Position numbers and translations under genes: made by a program. From DASXMX01 sp036794395 (GTDB lineage Bacteria > Planctomycetota > Phycisphaerae > Tepidisphaerales > Tepidisphaeraceae), in contig DAIRGS010000097.1 of NCBI GenBank assembly GCA_036794395.1, forward strand, positions 1 to 23,062: DNA of 23,062 nt, read 5' to 3'. The notes under the pieces are model-generated. The model saw only the letters and a program-made list of their open reading frames with translations. It was not told the origin of the DNA and searched no databases. Positions 7,670 through 14,725 of this stretch are shown here, in pieces. Numbering within the stretch: position 1 is the stretch's first letter; the number at the start of each line of letters is the position of its first letter.

Positions 7670-7873
7670 CTACCCACCAGTTCTTTTTTTACCGGTCTCG
7701 AGCTCGCACCCCTTTTCAGCGGGGAATGATGGGGAAGCCGGCGGGACTTCGCGGACGTCCACCGCCCTCATCCCGTAGCTGCGAAGCAACGTCTTGAGCA
7801 CGCGCCGTAAGCCAACCTCATCGGGTATCTGACAACCCGGCATCGTTCGAAGTTGAATCGCGTATTCTGTCAT
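7670..7873 (-). CDS. Small hypothetical protein of the element (67 aa)
   Basis: It starts at the ATG at 7873 with a weak GAAG upstream and ends in a TAG two bases before the GTG of the next gene. The core PDEVGLRRVLKTLLRSYG, followed by MRAVDVREVPP, recalls a short family I associate with planctomycete and actinobacterial phage-like elements (LRRFLKALLRxYGLRCVxVxEV), possibly a small nucleic-acid-binding or regulatory protein. The function is unknown. Its upstream region holds the tandem CCGAACAGT repeats (7910-7937), so its expression may be controlled by whatever binds them. Confidence 0.6.
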   Translation of the reverse strand: MTEYAIQLRTMPGCQIPDEVGLRRVLKTLLRSYGMRAVDVREVPPASPSFPAEKGCELETGKKRTGG

Positions 7874-7909
7874 TTCGTTGCTACTTCGATGCTCGAACTA
7901 AACACCATT

Positions 7910-8168
7910 CCGAACAGTCCGAACAGTTCCGAACAGTATTTCCTAGTAAAGTCCCAAAACAGAATTCCTCACGAGAGAGACCCGGAACAAGTGTTCGGTA
8001 CTGTTCGGAGACTTGAAAGCTCGATACCTAACCTCGTTTTTCTATTGGACTTAGAGTCCCGAACAGTATGGTATCCTCTACTGTTCAGTTGACGCCCAAA
8101 AGCGGTCTGATTCATGGGTTTTTCGCCGTTGATTTCAGCCCATTTTTGGTAGTTTCCGAACAGTTCGG
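7910..8168. repeat. Iteron-like GAACAGT/TGTTCGG array
   Basis: Three CCGAACAGT units stand nearly head to tail at 7910-7918, 7919-7927 and 7929-7937 (9 to 10-base period). Inverted or direct copies follow: GTGTTCGG at 7991-7998, ACTGTTCGG at 8000-8008, CCGAACAGT at 8059-8067, ACTGTTC at 8080-8086, and the perfect palindrome CCGAACAGTTCGG at 8156-8168. The array spans the gap after the primase gene and runs into its last 200 bases. Such phased repeats usually bind a replication initiator or repressor. A related copy, GTACTGTTC, sits just before the HTH gene start at 11283. Confidence 0.7.
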
Positions 8169-10422
8169 ACGCCCAACTGACGCACTCCGTTCCGACCGTG
8201 CATCTTTCGTGAATCCAATCGCCAAGCCGGTCCATTTCATCGCGGTATGCGTTGGTTGCCTGGGTCACTTCCTCGGGCGCGCCCAGCCCCTGCGCCTGCC
8301 ACTCGATACACCCTGCCACCGCCCACGCCAGGATGCCCGGCAGCTCATCACGGAGCCTCGCTGGCAGATCCTTATCCTTCACGTGGGTTGGATCGCCGCA
8401 TTCCTTCAGTGCCTCTGCGGGGTCTTCATAAAACCGAACGTTGTACGGAATCAATTTCACCCGGTCCCAAATCGCCGGATCGGTGCCCCGGATCATGGGT
8501 TTGTGATTGGTGGCCAGGTGCAGCTTGAATTCCGGTTTGAAGTCGAAGAATTCAGCGTGTAAGAACCGCCCGGTAAGAACGTCCTCACCACCCGTCATGC
8601 GCTTGACCAATCCCTCGGCCAGATACCGCCCCTCATCCGTCTCGACTGCCGAGACGTACCGAGCGCCCTTGAGCCGGGCGATATCGTTGGGAATCCCTTC
8701 GTTGCGTTTGGCCATCAGCGTGTCGGCGGCCGTCTGTGTGGAGTAATCCCCCATCAACTCGCGTACGACGCCCAGCAACGTGCTTTTGCCATTGGCGCCG
8801 GTGCCGTAGTGAAAGAACATCGCGCGCTCGGTGGCAATTCCCGTCAGTGTGTACCCGATCGCCCGGCGAACGAACGAAATGAGCCTGGGCTTGTTCGCGA
8901 ACACTGCCTTGAGAAATGCCTCGAAGGTTGGGCACTTGGCGAACTCGTCATATTCAACCGGGCAAATCTTCGTGATGTAATCCAATCGGTTGTGCGGGCG
9001 CAGCTCCGCCGTGCGCAGGTCAATCGTGCCGTTCTTGACGTTGAGTAACCACGGATCGGCGTCAAGCCGGTCGGGCATGATCATCGCGCCCTTAACCTTG
9101 GACGCCTCGCTAACCATGTCCCGCTTTTTCTTAGTCGCCTCACAAGCGTGTGCGTGCTTTTGATACTTCAAGCCAAGCAAGTGCTGCTCATCGTCTTCGG
9201 ATTGTGCGAGGCGCGCCCCCTCTGCCTTCAGCGCCCGGATTGTTTCCAAAGCCAGGCGATCGACCGCGGACGTTTCATCCACCGCCCAATAACTTCCGGT
9301 GTAACAGATTGGCTTTTTCCACAAGGCGACGAATCGAAGCTTGTCCCCGTGCCGGTGAAACAAACGCTCCCCATTGCCAGAATCGGTTAATGAAAAAGTG
9401 GGCACGTCGATATTGCCCACGCGTGAGCAATTTGGGCCAGATTCTTGCTCCCCAAAATTCGACACGCATGACGTTTTTGAATCGGGCGCGTGCTCGCAAT
9501 CTACCTCATGTACATTGTCAAAGAGGTCGGTTGCGTTCGCGAGCCTCGCAATCTGCTCTGCCGTTCCGCCCGCTTCGATAAACTCAACGATATCGCCGTG
9601 ATCGGGCAATGTGGGGAGGCGAACGATCTTGACAAAGGCCGCCGGTTCCAGCTTCGTCAGTATCTTCGCCACGTTGCTGGCGTACTTTTCTCCAAGCTCG
9701 TCATTGTCTGGGAGAATGACCACCTCGCGGCCGGCCAGATAACTCCAATTGGTTCGCGGTGCGCCCTCTGCGCCCCCGACGCTGGTGGTGGCGTTCAAGC
9801 CCAACGCCACCGCAGCGTCAACGCACGTCTCGCCTTCAACGACATAGACCAGCCCGCGTTCGAGGATTTCGGGGAGGCGAAGCGGTGGCCACTTTCCTTC
9901 GCGCTTCAATTGCCAACCGCCGGGAACGGGAGTGAATGGGAGAACTTGCTTTTTGCCGTTGCCGCAATTGAAGCGAGCTGCCCGGCCAACTTCTCCCCCG
10001 TCGTGGAGCTGGAAGCTCCACCACTTCACCAGCGTTCCATTGGTGGTTCGTACGCCAACGTCGATCGCCTTGTCGAATGTCGGGTGGGTGGTTTTGCCCT
10101 TTTTGTGCGAACCATTCGATTTTGTACTGTCGTCTTTAAGGCGGGAGCCAAACTCACCATTCACCTCGGCGGCGGCGCTGGCGATTTTGTGCTCAATCTC
10201 TCGATCGGTCCAAGCTTCACCCCCGGTTTTGTCCCGGTTGAATTGCTGCATAACACGAACGGTTGCCGCAGCGTCAAGTCCGAACCGGCGACACTCGCAA
10301 GCGGCCTGAAATGTCCGGTGATGGCCGCGCTGTCCTGAAATCGCATCCGGCATTTTCTTGACGTAAGCCCAACACCGTTCTTCGCGGTCCTTCATCGGGA
10401 TGTCGTTGATGTCCTTAGTCAC
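7969..10422 (-). CDS. P4/D5-type phage primase-helicase
   Basis: This 817-aa two-enzyme protein should prime and unwind DNA for autonomous replication of the excised element. Residues 1-95 form an N-terminal helical region (CRRFGLDAAATVRVMQQFN, as in PriCT-like domains). Residues 190-300 are a Toprim domain, with VYVVEGE (Glu196) and LPDND (Asp239, Asp241). A D5_N-like segment follows (LLNVKNGTIDLRTAELRPH). The superfamily 3 helicase has Walker A GTGANGKST at 540-548, Walker B around VETDE (Glu594) and sensor LATNHKP (Asn639). The C-terminal winged-helix region includes QTAFGRQLNSRGYHTVRDSK. The GTG at 10422 has AAGGGGGTGG upstream and overlaps the preceding stop as GTGA. The last 40 codons coincide with the repeat array, and the tail after LGIELSS looks non-conserved, possibly altered by repeat expansion. 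Confidence 0.93.
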   Translation of the reverse strand: MTKDINDIPMKDREERCWAYVKKMPDAISGQRGHHRTFQAACECRRFGLDAAATVRVMQQFNRDKTGGEAWTDREIEHKIASAAAEVNGEFGSRLKDDSTKSNGSHKKGKTTHPTFDKAIDVGVRTTNGTLVKWWSFQLHDGGEVGRAARFNCGNGKKQVLPFTPVPGGWQLKREGKWPPLRLPEILERGLVYVVEGETCVDAAVALGLNATTSVGGAEGAPRTNWSYLAGREVVILPDNDELGEKYASNVAKILTKLEPAAFVKIVRLPTLPDHGDIVEFIEAGGTAEQIARLANATDLFDNVHEVDCEHAPDSKTSCVSNFGEQESGPNCSRVGNIDVPTFSLTDSGNGERLFHRHGDKLRFVALWKKPICYTGSYWAVDETSAVDRLALETIRALKAEGARLAQSEDDEQHLLGLKYQKHAHACEATKKKRDMVSEASKVKGAMIMPDRLDADPWLLNVKNGTIDLRTAELRPHNRLDYITKICPVEYDEFAKCPTFEAFLKAVFANKPRLISFVRRAIGYTLTGIATERAMFFHYGTGANGKSTLLGVVRELMGDYSTQTAADTLMAKRNEGIPNDIARLKGARYVSAVETDEGRYLAEGLVKRMTGGEDVLTGRFLHAEFFDFKPEFKLHLATNHKPMIRGTDPAIWDRVKLIPYNVRFYEDPAEALKECGDPTHVKDKDLPARLRDELPGILAWAVAGCIEWQAQGLGAPEEVTQATNAYRDEMDRLGDWIHERCTVGTECVSWASELFGNYQKWAEINGEKPMNQTAFGRQLNSRGYHTVRDSKSNRKTRLGIELSSLRTVPNTCSGSLS

Positions 10423-10523
10423 CGTCCACCCCCTTCGGCCCGCCGCCGCAACAACCCGGCAAGCTCGGGCGCTCGCGTGCGGTACGCCTGGGGGTTTGAT
10501 GTAGCTGCGGGCGATGCGTTCAC
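10419..10523 (-). CDS. Small ORF (34 aa) coupled between two genes
   Basis: The GTG at 10523 overlaps the TGA of the upstream gene (GTGA), and its own TGA overlaps the GTG of the primase gene in the same way. GGGAGG lies seven bases before the GTG. The peptide MNASPAATSNPQAYRTRAPE plus a Leu/Arg-rich end (LAGLLRRRAEGGGR) has no recognisable family. Its main effect may be translational coupling that keeps ribosomes on the message up to the primase gene. The double overlap and good ribosome site are the only evidence for translation. Confidence 0.45.
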   Translation of the reverse strand: MNASPAATSNPQAYRTRAPELAGLLRRRAEGGGR

Positions 10524-10747
10524 TTGGCCGCCTCCCATCGCCAAATTACCGGGTGAACCAACTGAGGACGCACGGTCAAGAAACCATTGTCGGCCAGTTC
10601 TTGAACTGGACCGGCAGTACAGAGCAGTGCCGGGTGAATCCACGTCATCCCGTTGCGACGGGCATTAAAAAGGAACGTGATTGCCGCGGGCGAAAGATCG
10701 TCCAGCGGCGTTTGATTTTGTGGGGGCGAGGTGTATCGTGGTCTCAT
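10520..10747 (-). CDS. Hypothetical protein of the element (75 aa, probable winged-helix-like)
   Basis: The second of two adjacent ATGs (10747) is chosen because GGAG lies six bases upstream; the frame is open further but without a site. After a short Pro-rich leader the sequence LSPAAITFLFNARRNGMTWI, then HPALLCTAGPVQELADNGFL and PVIWRWEA, reads like a small helix-turn-helix or winged-helix fold, with a recognition-type helix followed by a short beta wing. The family is not recognised. It precedes the 34-aa ORF and the primase in a chain of overlapping starts and stops, so a replication-associated or regulatory role is plausible but inferred. Confidence 0.6.
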   Translation of the reverse strand: MRPRYTSPPQNQTPLDDLSPAAITFLFNARRNGMTWIHPALLCTAGPVQELADNGFLTVRPQLVHPVIWRWEAAK

Positions 10748-10805
10748 CATGGTCTCCGATCGCCGGACCCGTCGCGGGGTACCGGCGATCACTACGTATG
10801 GGGGT

Positions 10806-11093
10806 CTATGCCGCCTCCGCTCGCTCATGCTCGGCAGTCCACTCATCCAGCGTCTCGCGCCGGTATCTGACGGCGGTACCGATCGACACGCGCGGGATAT
10901 GCAGCCCGTCCAATGTCGATGTAGACACGGCCAGGTACCGGGCCGCCTGCTCCCGGCTCATCAGTCCATCGTGCGCCACCTGGGCCATCTGCTCAATCGC
11001 CTTCCGAAGCTCGGAAAGCTCCCGACGGATCGCGGCGACGTCGTCACTCGTGGCGACACCTTCAAGCACGATTTGGGCGACGGGCTTAGGCAT
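10806..11093 (-). CDS. Helix-turn-helix protein, excisionase-like
   Basis: The 95-aa protein has two parts. The N-terminal part is a short coiled coil (SDDVAAIRRELSELRKAIEQ). The C-terminal part is a MerR/excisionase-type DNA-binding domain: MSREQAARYLAVSTSTLDGL, then IPRVSIGTAVRYRRETLDEW, the family's usual HTH with a wing and YxxxxLDxW end. It is a candidate recombination directionality factor (Xis) or regulator. The ATG at 11093 overlaps the end of the upstream 65-aa gene by 8 bases and has no clear ribosome site, so translation is probably coupled. A TTG two codons earlier is possible. It lies in the replication gene block, not next to the integrase as many xis genes do. Confidence 0.8.
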   Translation of the reverse strand: MPKPVAQIVLEGVATSDDVAAIRRELSELRKAIEQMAQVAHDGLMSREQAARYLAVSTSTLDGLHIPRVSIGTAVRYRRETLDEWTAEHERAEAA

Positions 11094-11283
11094 GAACAAG
11101 CTGTCGTTTGCTGGAAAGGTTCAGGGCTTCTCGGATCGACGGGAGTTGGCTGGCGTCGAATAGCCGGACGATGCCAACTCTCATCACGGGCTCAATTCCG
11201 CCTTCCGCGACAGCGTACCGCACCCGATGGAACGGCTCATGCAGTTCCTTTGCGATGTCGCGTAAACTCAGAAGCTTGGCCAT
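11086..11283 (-). CDS. Small MerR-like helix-turn-helix protein (65 aa)
   Basis: The ATG at 11283 has AGGAG ten bases upstream. The sequence LLSLRDIAKELHEPFHRVRY followed by EPVMRVGIVRLFDASQLPSI is a minimal winged HTH of the MerR/AlpA type (DNA-binding helix, wing, then a short final helix). It is likely a transcriptional regulator or excisionase. It overlaps the following HTH gene by 8 bases, so two different HTH proteins are made in tandem. GAACAGTACC, a copy of the array motif at 7910-8168, lies between its ribosome site and the ATG (11284-11292) and could serve as an operator. Confidence 0.7.
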   Translation of the reverse strand: MAKLLSLRDIAKELHEPFHRVRYAVAEGGIEPVMRVGIVRLFDASQLPSIREALNLSSKRQLVHA

Positions 11284-11341
11284 GGGTACTGTTCTCCTGC
11301 GAATAACTTGCGGGAGAATAGACCCAAATCAGCAGTCAAAA

Positions 11342-11362
11342 CATCATGATATTCATCATGAT
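11342..11362. promoter_or_regulatory. Paired ATCATGAT sites, candidate operator or hairpin
   Basis: CATCATGAT occurs at 11342-11350 and 11354-11362, a 12-base period. ATCATGAT is itself a palindrome, so the pair can also form an 8-bp hairpin with loop ATTC, followed on the plus strand by a run of seven T. It overlaps the stop of the 250-aa gene and lies about 60 bases upstream of the two HTH genes, so it may be an operator for one of them. The genes run on the minus strand, which argues against a simple terminator. Confidence 0.4.
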
Positions 11363-12108
11363 TTTTTTACCACGTAGACCCCATTCAGTTTGTCGATGTG
11401 GCCATGGGCTTTCATCTTTGCCATGTCATCTCCGAACCGCGAATCGTTCGTTCGGCCACACGCTAACGCAACCTGTTGTATCTTCTTGAATTGTCCTTTT
11501 GATTGGCCGATCGCCAGAAGAATTTCCGCCCATTTTTCTGGTAGGTGAAGTTCTTCAATGGCTTCGCCGCGTGACGTAACAAGCTGCGCGTTCAACGTCG
11601 CCAAGTCATTTATGAGTTGCACAAATCTCTGAAACTGAATGGGGTTTCGCGCCGTATAAACCGCCCGCTCCAAATCGGCGGCCTCCTGATCGGACTTATA
11701 ATCTGCCGGCAAGTTGGGCATTGGGGGCCGATACACGAAGGCATGTAGCATGCCGATAGTTGCCGCGCAATTAACATTCCATCCCGGAAGCGGTTCTGTA
11801 GCTGTCGCCTTCACCTTGAAGTCATCGTCCATCAGGTGCCGACGTGCGCGATCTAAGGCCTCGCGAGCGTTGGCGACTATTGAGGGAGTCCATGTATTTA
11901 AGCCGAATTCTCGACTGTATTTGCTCCAATCGGGATTACCTCTATCCCAAAAACCACGCCACGCCTTGTATGATTTTGGGCACGGACGCGGCGGTAGCTC
12001 AGAGATGATCTGTAAGACGTCCAGCAAACCTTCGCACGTGCGCCAGGCGTGTCGGATTGGATTAGAGAGCGGGAGTCTATCCAGCGGTTCTTCTCGGCTC
12101 ATTGCCAT
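11356..12108 (-). CDS. Hypothetical protein of the element (250 aa)
   Basis: Not recognised. The ATG at 12108 has AAGGTGG five bases upstream; a GTG nine bases earlier lacks one. The protein is soluble with several Trp in the first third (AWRTCEGLLD, YKAWRGFWDRGNPDWSKY). Residues 190-250 look like a winged-helix DNA-binding end: EEIHLPEKWAEILLAIGQ-like helices, QFKKIQQVALACGRTNDSRF and a beta wing, HIDKLNGVYVVKKS. A DNA-binding role, for instance in replication or early regulation, is plausible from this end and its position before the HTH and primase genes, but is inference. Confidence 0.7.
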   Translation of the reverse strand: MAMSREEPLDRLPLSNPIRHAWRTCEGLLDVLQIISELPPRPCPKSYKAWRGFWDRGNPDWSKYSREFGLNTWTPSIVANAREALDRARRHLMDDDFKVKATATEPLPGWNVNCAATIGMLHAFVYRPPMPNLPADYKSDQEAADLERAVYTARNPIQFQRFVQLINDLATLNAQLVTSRGEAIEELHLPEKWAEILLAIGQSKGQFKKIQQVALACGRTNDSRFGDDMAKMKAHGHIDKLNGVYVVKKS

Positions 12109-12120
12109 CGCGTCCACCTT

Positions 12121-12219
12121 TCAAACGGGCCAGGCCGCCGGCGCCTGCGCGGGATGGACTGCCGCGCGAAGCGCCGGGGCCGTCATCGGGAGATCAAGCC
12201 CGATTGCCCTTGTCTGCAT
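12121..12219 (-). CDS. Possible small ORF (32 aa) in operon gap
   Basis: The gap between the 361-aa and 250-aa genes holds an ATG frame starting four bases after the upstream stop and ending 12 bases before the next start. It encodes MQTRAIGLDLPMTAPALRAA and then an Ala/Pro-rich tail. Position and GC-rich third codon positions favour coding. There is no ribosome site, and the short length means it may be chance. Confidence 0.25.
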   Translation of the reverse strand: MQTRAIGLDLPMTAPALRAAVHPAQAPAAWPV

Positions 12220-12223
12220 TCTA

Positions 12224-13309
12224 TCAAGCCGCCGCCGCACGGATGGCTTCCTGATTCTTCGGGTCAATCAGAAGCCTTGACCACTTAGAATCGATCTTCA
12301 CACGGAGCCATTCGAGCGCATCGAGCACCTGGGCTTTTGAGCTTGTCGCCCGGATTTTCAATTCGACGGGGAACGTCGATTCATGGCTCATCGTGCCGTA
12401 GTTGGCATAAACGCCCGATTCGGGGCGCTGGGGTCCTTCGATGGCCAAACACGGGAAAGTTTCACAACTGACAACGTCGTGGGCCAGTTCATCGAGTTTG
12501 ATTTCTTTGATGATCTCAGGCGACCATCCGCCCAGCGCCTTGCGTCGATCCGCTGCCGGCAGTGCGTTGAAAATCTCCATGATTTTCAGGCATTCGTCGC
12601 GAGTTTCCATCCGCACGAAATCGTGGTTTTCGTATCGGGGTGACATCAACTGTTCAATCTTGAATCGAGCCGGAAAATCGGGCGGGAAATGGTCCCGCAA
12701 TCCAGTGCCGATCAAGCTGACAAGGTAGGTCAAATCCTGTGTCTTGGCTTGCTCTGCCGGCTTCTCCGTGTGCGCCGCCTGGGTATCAGCGCCGGACTCG
12801 GTATCGGCTTTGTGCCATTTGGGCAGCTCAACTTGGCCGGTTTGCGAATACACAATGGCCGCGAAAACAGCCTCACCAAAATCTCCGACGCTGTAACCGG
12901 CTGGTAAAACGATTTCGCTTTTGTCTGGCATGAACACAATCAGCTCGTCTGGCCGGCGTGAGCCACTTGTCTCGGCATTGATTGCCGCTACTCCATTGGC
13001 TTCCCGGATCGTCCAGATGTCAAAACCGCCCGCGGGGATCAGCGTCGTGTGCTCAGGCGGTTTGGGCTCCGCCGGCGTGTCGAGCACCACATAGCGGTTA
13101 TCGAAACACGGGCTATCCATGTACGGGTCGATGTCGGAAAGCATCACCGATATACGGGGGAAGGCTTTGCGCTCCTCATCGGTGAAGTGGCTTTCGATGA
13201 ATTCGTTGAGCAACACCATCAGCGCCGCCGATGGCTTTTCAAACCGGCTCCATGGGCGATTGGGCTCTGAGGGTTCGGGCTTCCGCGTGGGCTTTTTCGT
13301 CTTTGTCAT
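12224..13309 (-). CDS. Hypothetical protein of the element (361 aa)
   Basis: Not recognised. It starts at the ATG at 13309, with a strong GGAGG eight bases upstream. After a basic, Pro-rich leader (TKKPTRKPEPSEPNRPWSR) there are two apparent halves. Residues 25-165 are mixed alpha/beta (LMVLLNEFIESHFTDEERKA, PYMDSPCFDNRYVVLD, GFDIWTIREANGVAAI, DELIVFMPDKSEIVLPAGY). An acidic linker follows (KADTESGADTQAAHTEK). The C-terminal half includes YLVSLIGTGLRDHFPPDFPA and LDALEWLRVKIDSKWSRLLI. There is no membrane span or nuclease motif that I can recognise. It belongs to the early leftward operon, so a host-takeover or replication role is conceivable but unsupported. Confidence 0.75.
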   Translation of the reverse strand: MTKTKKPTRKPEPSEPNRPWSRFEKPSAALMVLLNEFIESHFTDEERKAFPRISVMLSDIDPYMDSPCFDNRYVVLDTPAEPKPPEHTTLIPAGGFDIWTIREANGVAAINAETSGSRRPDELIVFMPDKSEIVLPAGYSVGDFGEAVFAAIVYSQTGQVELPKWHKADTESGADTQAAHTEKPAEQAKTQDLTYLVSLIGTGLRDHFPPDFPARFKIEQLMSPRYENHDFVRMETRDECLKIMEIFNALPAADRRKALGGWSPEIIKEIKLDELAHDVVSCETFPCLAIEGPQRPESGVYANYGTMSHESTFPVELKIRATSSKAQVLDALEWLRVKIDSKWSRLLIDPKNQEAIRAAAA

Positions 13310-13344
13310 TGGTACGGCCTCCGTTTTGTGGTTGGTGGGGATTG

Positions 13345-13575
13345 TTAGTTGCCAGCGACTTGGCTTGCCTCTTCCGCCGCTTCAATCTCGTTACAGATCC
13401 GCCGGGCTTCCGCCAGTGCGGCTTCTTTCGTCGTGCCCTCCGCAACCGGGAGCACGCGCACGATCGACCCGTTACAGGTTCTCTTGATGAAAACATGCGT
13501 GGGGGTGTGGCATCCGAGATTCACGTCGCCCTGCAGCCAGATTTCGAGCGTGCGTTTTGGTTTTGTTGAATTCAT
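13345..13575 (-). CDS. Hypothetical protein of the element (76 aa)
   Basis: Not recognised. The ATG at 13575 has a modest AGGTAA upstream. The frame is open to 13707, but the added part overlaps the preceding gene and a hairpin and looks non-coding. The product has a short beta-rich first half (RTLEIWLQGDVNLGCHTPTH, VFIKRTCNGSIVRVLPV) and a helical C-terminus (TKEAALAEARRICNEIEAAE). Its layout, three or four strands then a helix with AALAEARRI, recalls small dsRBD-like or HicB-like folds, but the match is too loose to use. It sits between the early 311-aa gene and the 361-aa gene. Confidence 0.6.
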   Translation of the reverse strand: MNSTKPKRTLEIWLQGDVNLGCHTPTHVFIKRTCNGSIVRVLPVAEGTTKEAALAEARRICNEIEAAEEASQVAGN

Positions 13576-13610
13576 GTTCTTTACCTGTTGATAACCTGTC
13601 GTGAAATCGA

Positions 13611-13646
13611 GCCGCCCGCCCGGCAGTACGTCACCGGGCGAGCGGC
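13611..13646 (-). terminator. Strong hairpin after the first early gene (terminator or attenuator)
   Basis: GCCGCCCGCCCGG (13611-13623) pairs with CCGGGCGAGCGGC (13634-13646) over 13 bp with one mismatch, around a 10-base loop. On the transcribed minus strand it lies 15 bases after the stop of the 311-aa gene and about 35 bases before the next ATG. The following sequence is not T-rich enough for a full intrinsic terminator, so it may reduce downstream expression rather than end it. Confidence 0.45.
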
Positions 13647-13660
13647 AAGTGAAAGTACGA

Positions 13661-14596
13661 TTAAGCCGCGGGACGGGGATTGAAGCCGATCTGGCCAGCG
13701 ATCGCACCGAAGTTAATCAGCACTTCCGCCGGCTCGACTTCAACGCCTTCAACTTCGATCCGGCCTTCCAATTCGAAGCGGGTAAAGGCGTCGGGCGCTT
13801 CCCCATCCCAAACATAAATCGGATCGTCGCTGGGCTCGATAACTCGGATGGGTTCGGGAACGGAGTGCATGCGAGCGGCGATCGACTCGGCACAGTCGGC
13901 GGCCAAATCAATCACGGTTGCATCGGGAAGGGTATCGACGTCGATCAGGGCGGATAGTTGCTCGGCACGTTCTGATGCCGTCAACACGTCAAACGGGGCC
14001 GTCCCGTCGCGGAGTGCCTTGGCGTGTGAAAACAGTTCGGCCAGGGCGCTATCAGCGGCCATCCTGTGGCACGCTGAGCACTTCACCGGCTGAATGTTCC
14101 CATCGGTGATCACGTTCGCGCCACAACCCCAGCACGGCTCGGCAACGGCACTGACCGGGAACATCGGGCGGGCCTTGGCGTTCTCCACTTCCGCCGCGTT
14201 GAGCTTCTGGCAAGCTTCAACGGCAATCTCCGCGAACCAATGGCCAACCACGTCGCCATCGGTCGCATCAATCACGTTGGCGGTTTTCTCGCCATCGGAG
14301 ACGACGGAATACCGCGGGGCGGGCTTGGCCACTTCCGCAGCGGGCTTGGCTTCCGCGATCGCGAACAGTGGCTTGGGGGCCGGCGGGTTGGCGTTGAGTT
14401 CCGACGCCACTTTGCGCGCCTCATAACCGTCCCGGATCACCTTCGTGAAAAAAACGTTTTCACGGTCCTTAATCACGTGGCTGTGATTTGCGCCGCTGGG
14501 CGGCACCACATAAAAACGCGTGTCGGCAAGGTTGCCGAGCGTGGCCAAAAACGCGGCTTCTCTGGAAACGAAACGGGGGGAGGATACAGTGTCCAT
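13661..14596 (-). CDS. First gene of leftward operon: hypothetical zinc-ribbon protein (311 aa)
   Basis: The ATG at 14596 has AAAGG eight bases upstream; in-frame codons beyond it lie in the 5' leader of the promoter at 14696-14725. Near the middle is a four-cysteine zinc ribbon, CWGCGANVITDG then KCSACH (two CxxC pairs about 16 residues apart). The N-terminal part (SREAAFLATLGNLADTRFYV, ENVFFTKVIRDGYEARKVAS) is helical. The C-terminal part is acidic (VIEPSDDPIYVWDGEAPDAF, then RIEVEGVEVEPAEV). As the first gene after a repressor-controlled promoter it is an early-function candidate. The zinc ribbon suggests nucleic-acid or protein binding. No named family is recognised. Confidence 0.75.
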   Translation of the reverse strand: MDTVSSPRFVSREAAFLATLGNLADTRFYVVPPSGANHSHVIKDRENVFFTKVIRDGYEARKVASELNANPPAPKPLFAIAEAKPAAEVAKPAPRYSVVSDGEKTANVIDATDGDVVGHWFAEIAVEACQKLNAAEVENAKARPMFPVSAVAEPCWGCGANVITDGNIQPVKCSACHRMAADSALAELFSHAKALRDGTAPFDVLTASERAEQLSALIDVDTLPDATVIDLAADCAESIAARMHSVPEPIRVIEPSDDPIYVWDGEAPDAFTRFELEGRIEVEGVEVEPAEVLINFGAIAGQIGFNPRPAA

Positions 14597-14695
14597 CGCA
14601 GTACCTTTCGAAAGAAGGTGTTGCCGGCTCCCGGATGTTTCTAGCATCGCGGGAGCACTTGTTTTTGGTCGTGACATTCACAACCAACGAAAGAG

Positions 14696-14725
14696 ATTGT
14701 AAGCATATATGCTTATCTCATGCAA
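14696..14725 (-). promoter_or_regulatory. Leftward early promoter
   Basis: Read on the minus strand, TTGCAT (14725-14720) and TACAAT (14701-14696) are separated by 18 bases, a good sigma-70-type promoter. Transcription would start about 95 bases before the 311-aa gene. The first operator palindrome (14700-14715) fills the spacer between the two boxes, so a bound regulator would block it directly. Confidence 0.65.

Noticed and set aside
3851..7962. GTCCCAAAACAG present near 3855 and near 7951
   Set aside because: Only two copies of a 12-mer in unrelated contexts (integrase coding and intergenic), so probably coincidence.
9490..10338. 282-aa plus-strand frame inside the primase gene
   Set aside because: It is antisense to the Toprim and N-terminal region of a clearly identified gene, and its translation shows no domain.
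10419..10643. 74-aa minus-strand frame overlapping the 75-aa gene
   Set aside because: Its upstream half shares DNA with the better-supported 75-aa gene and has shadow-like composition. Only the last 34 codons, with a GTG start, ribosome site and overlap, are kept.
13576..13707. N-terminal extension of the 76-aa gene
   Set aside because: It would run through a strong hairpin and into the preceding gene. The ATG at 13575 gives a compact product.
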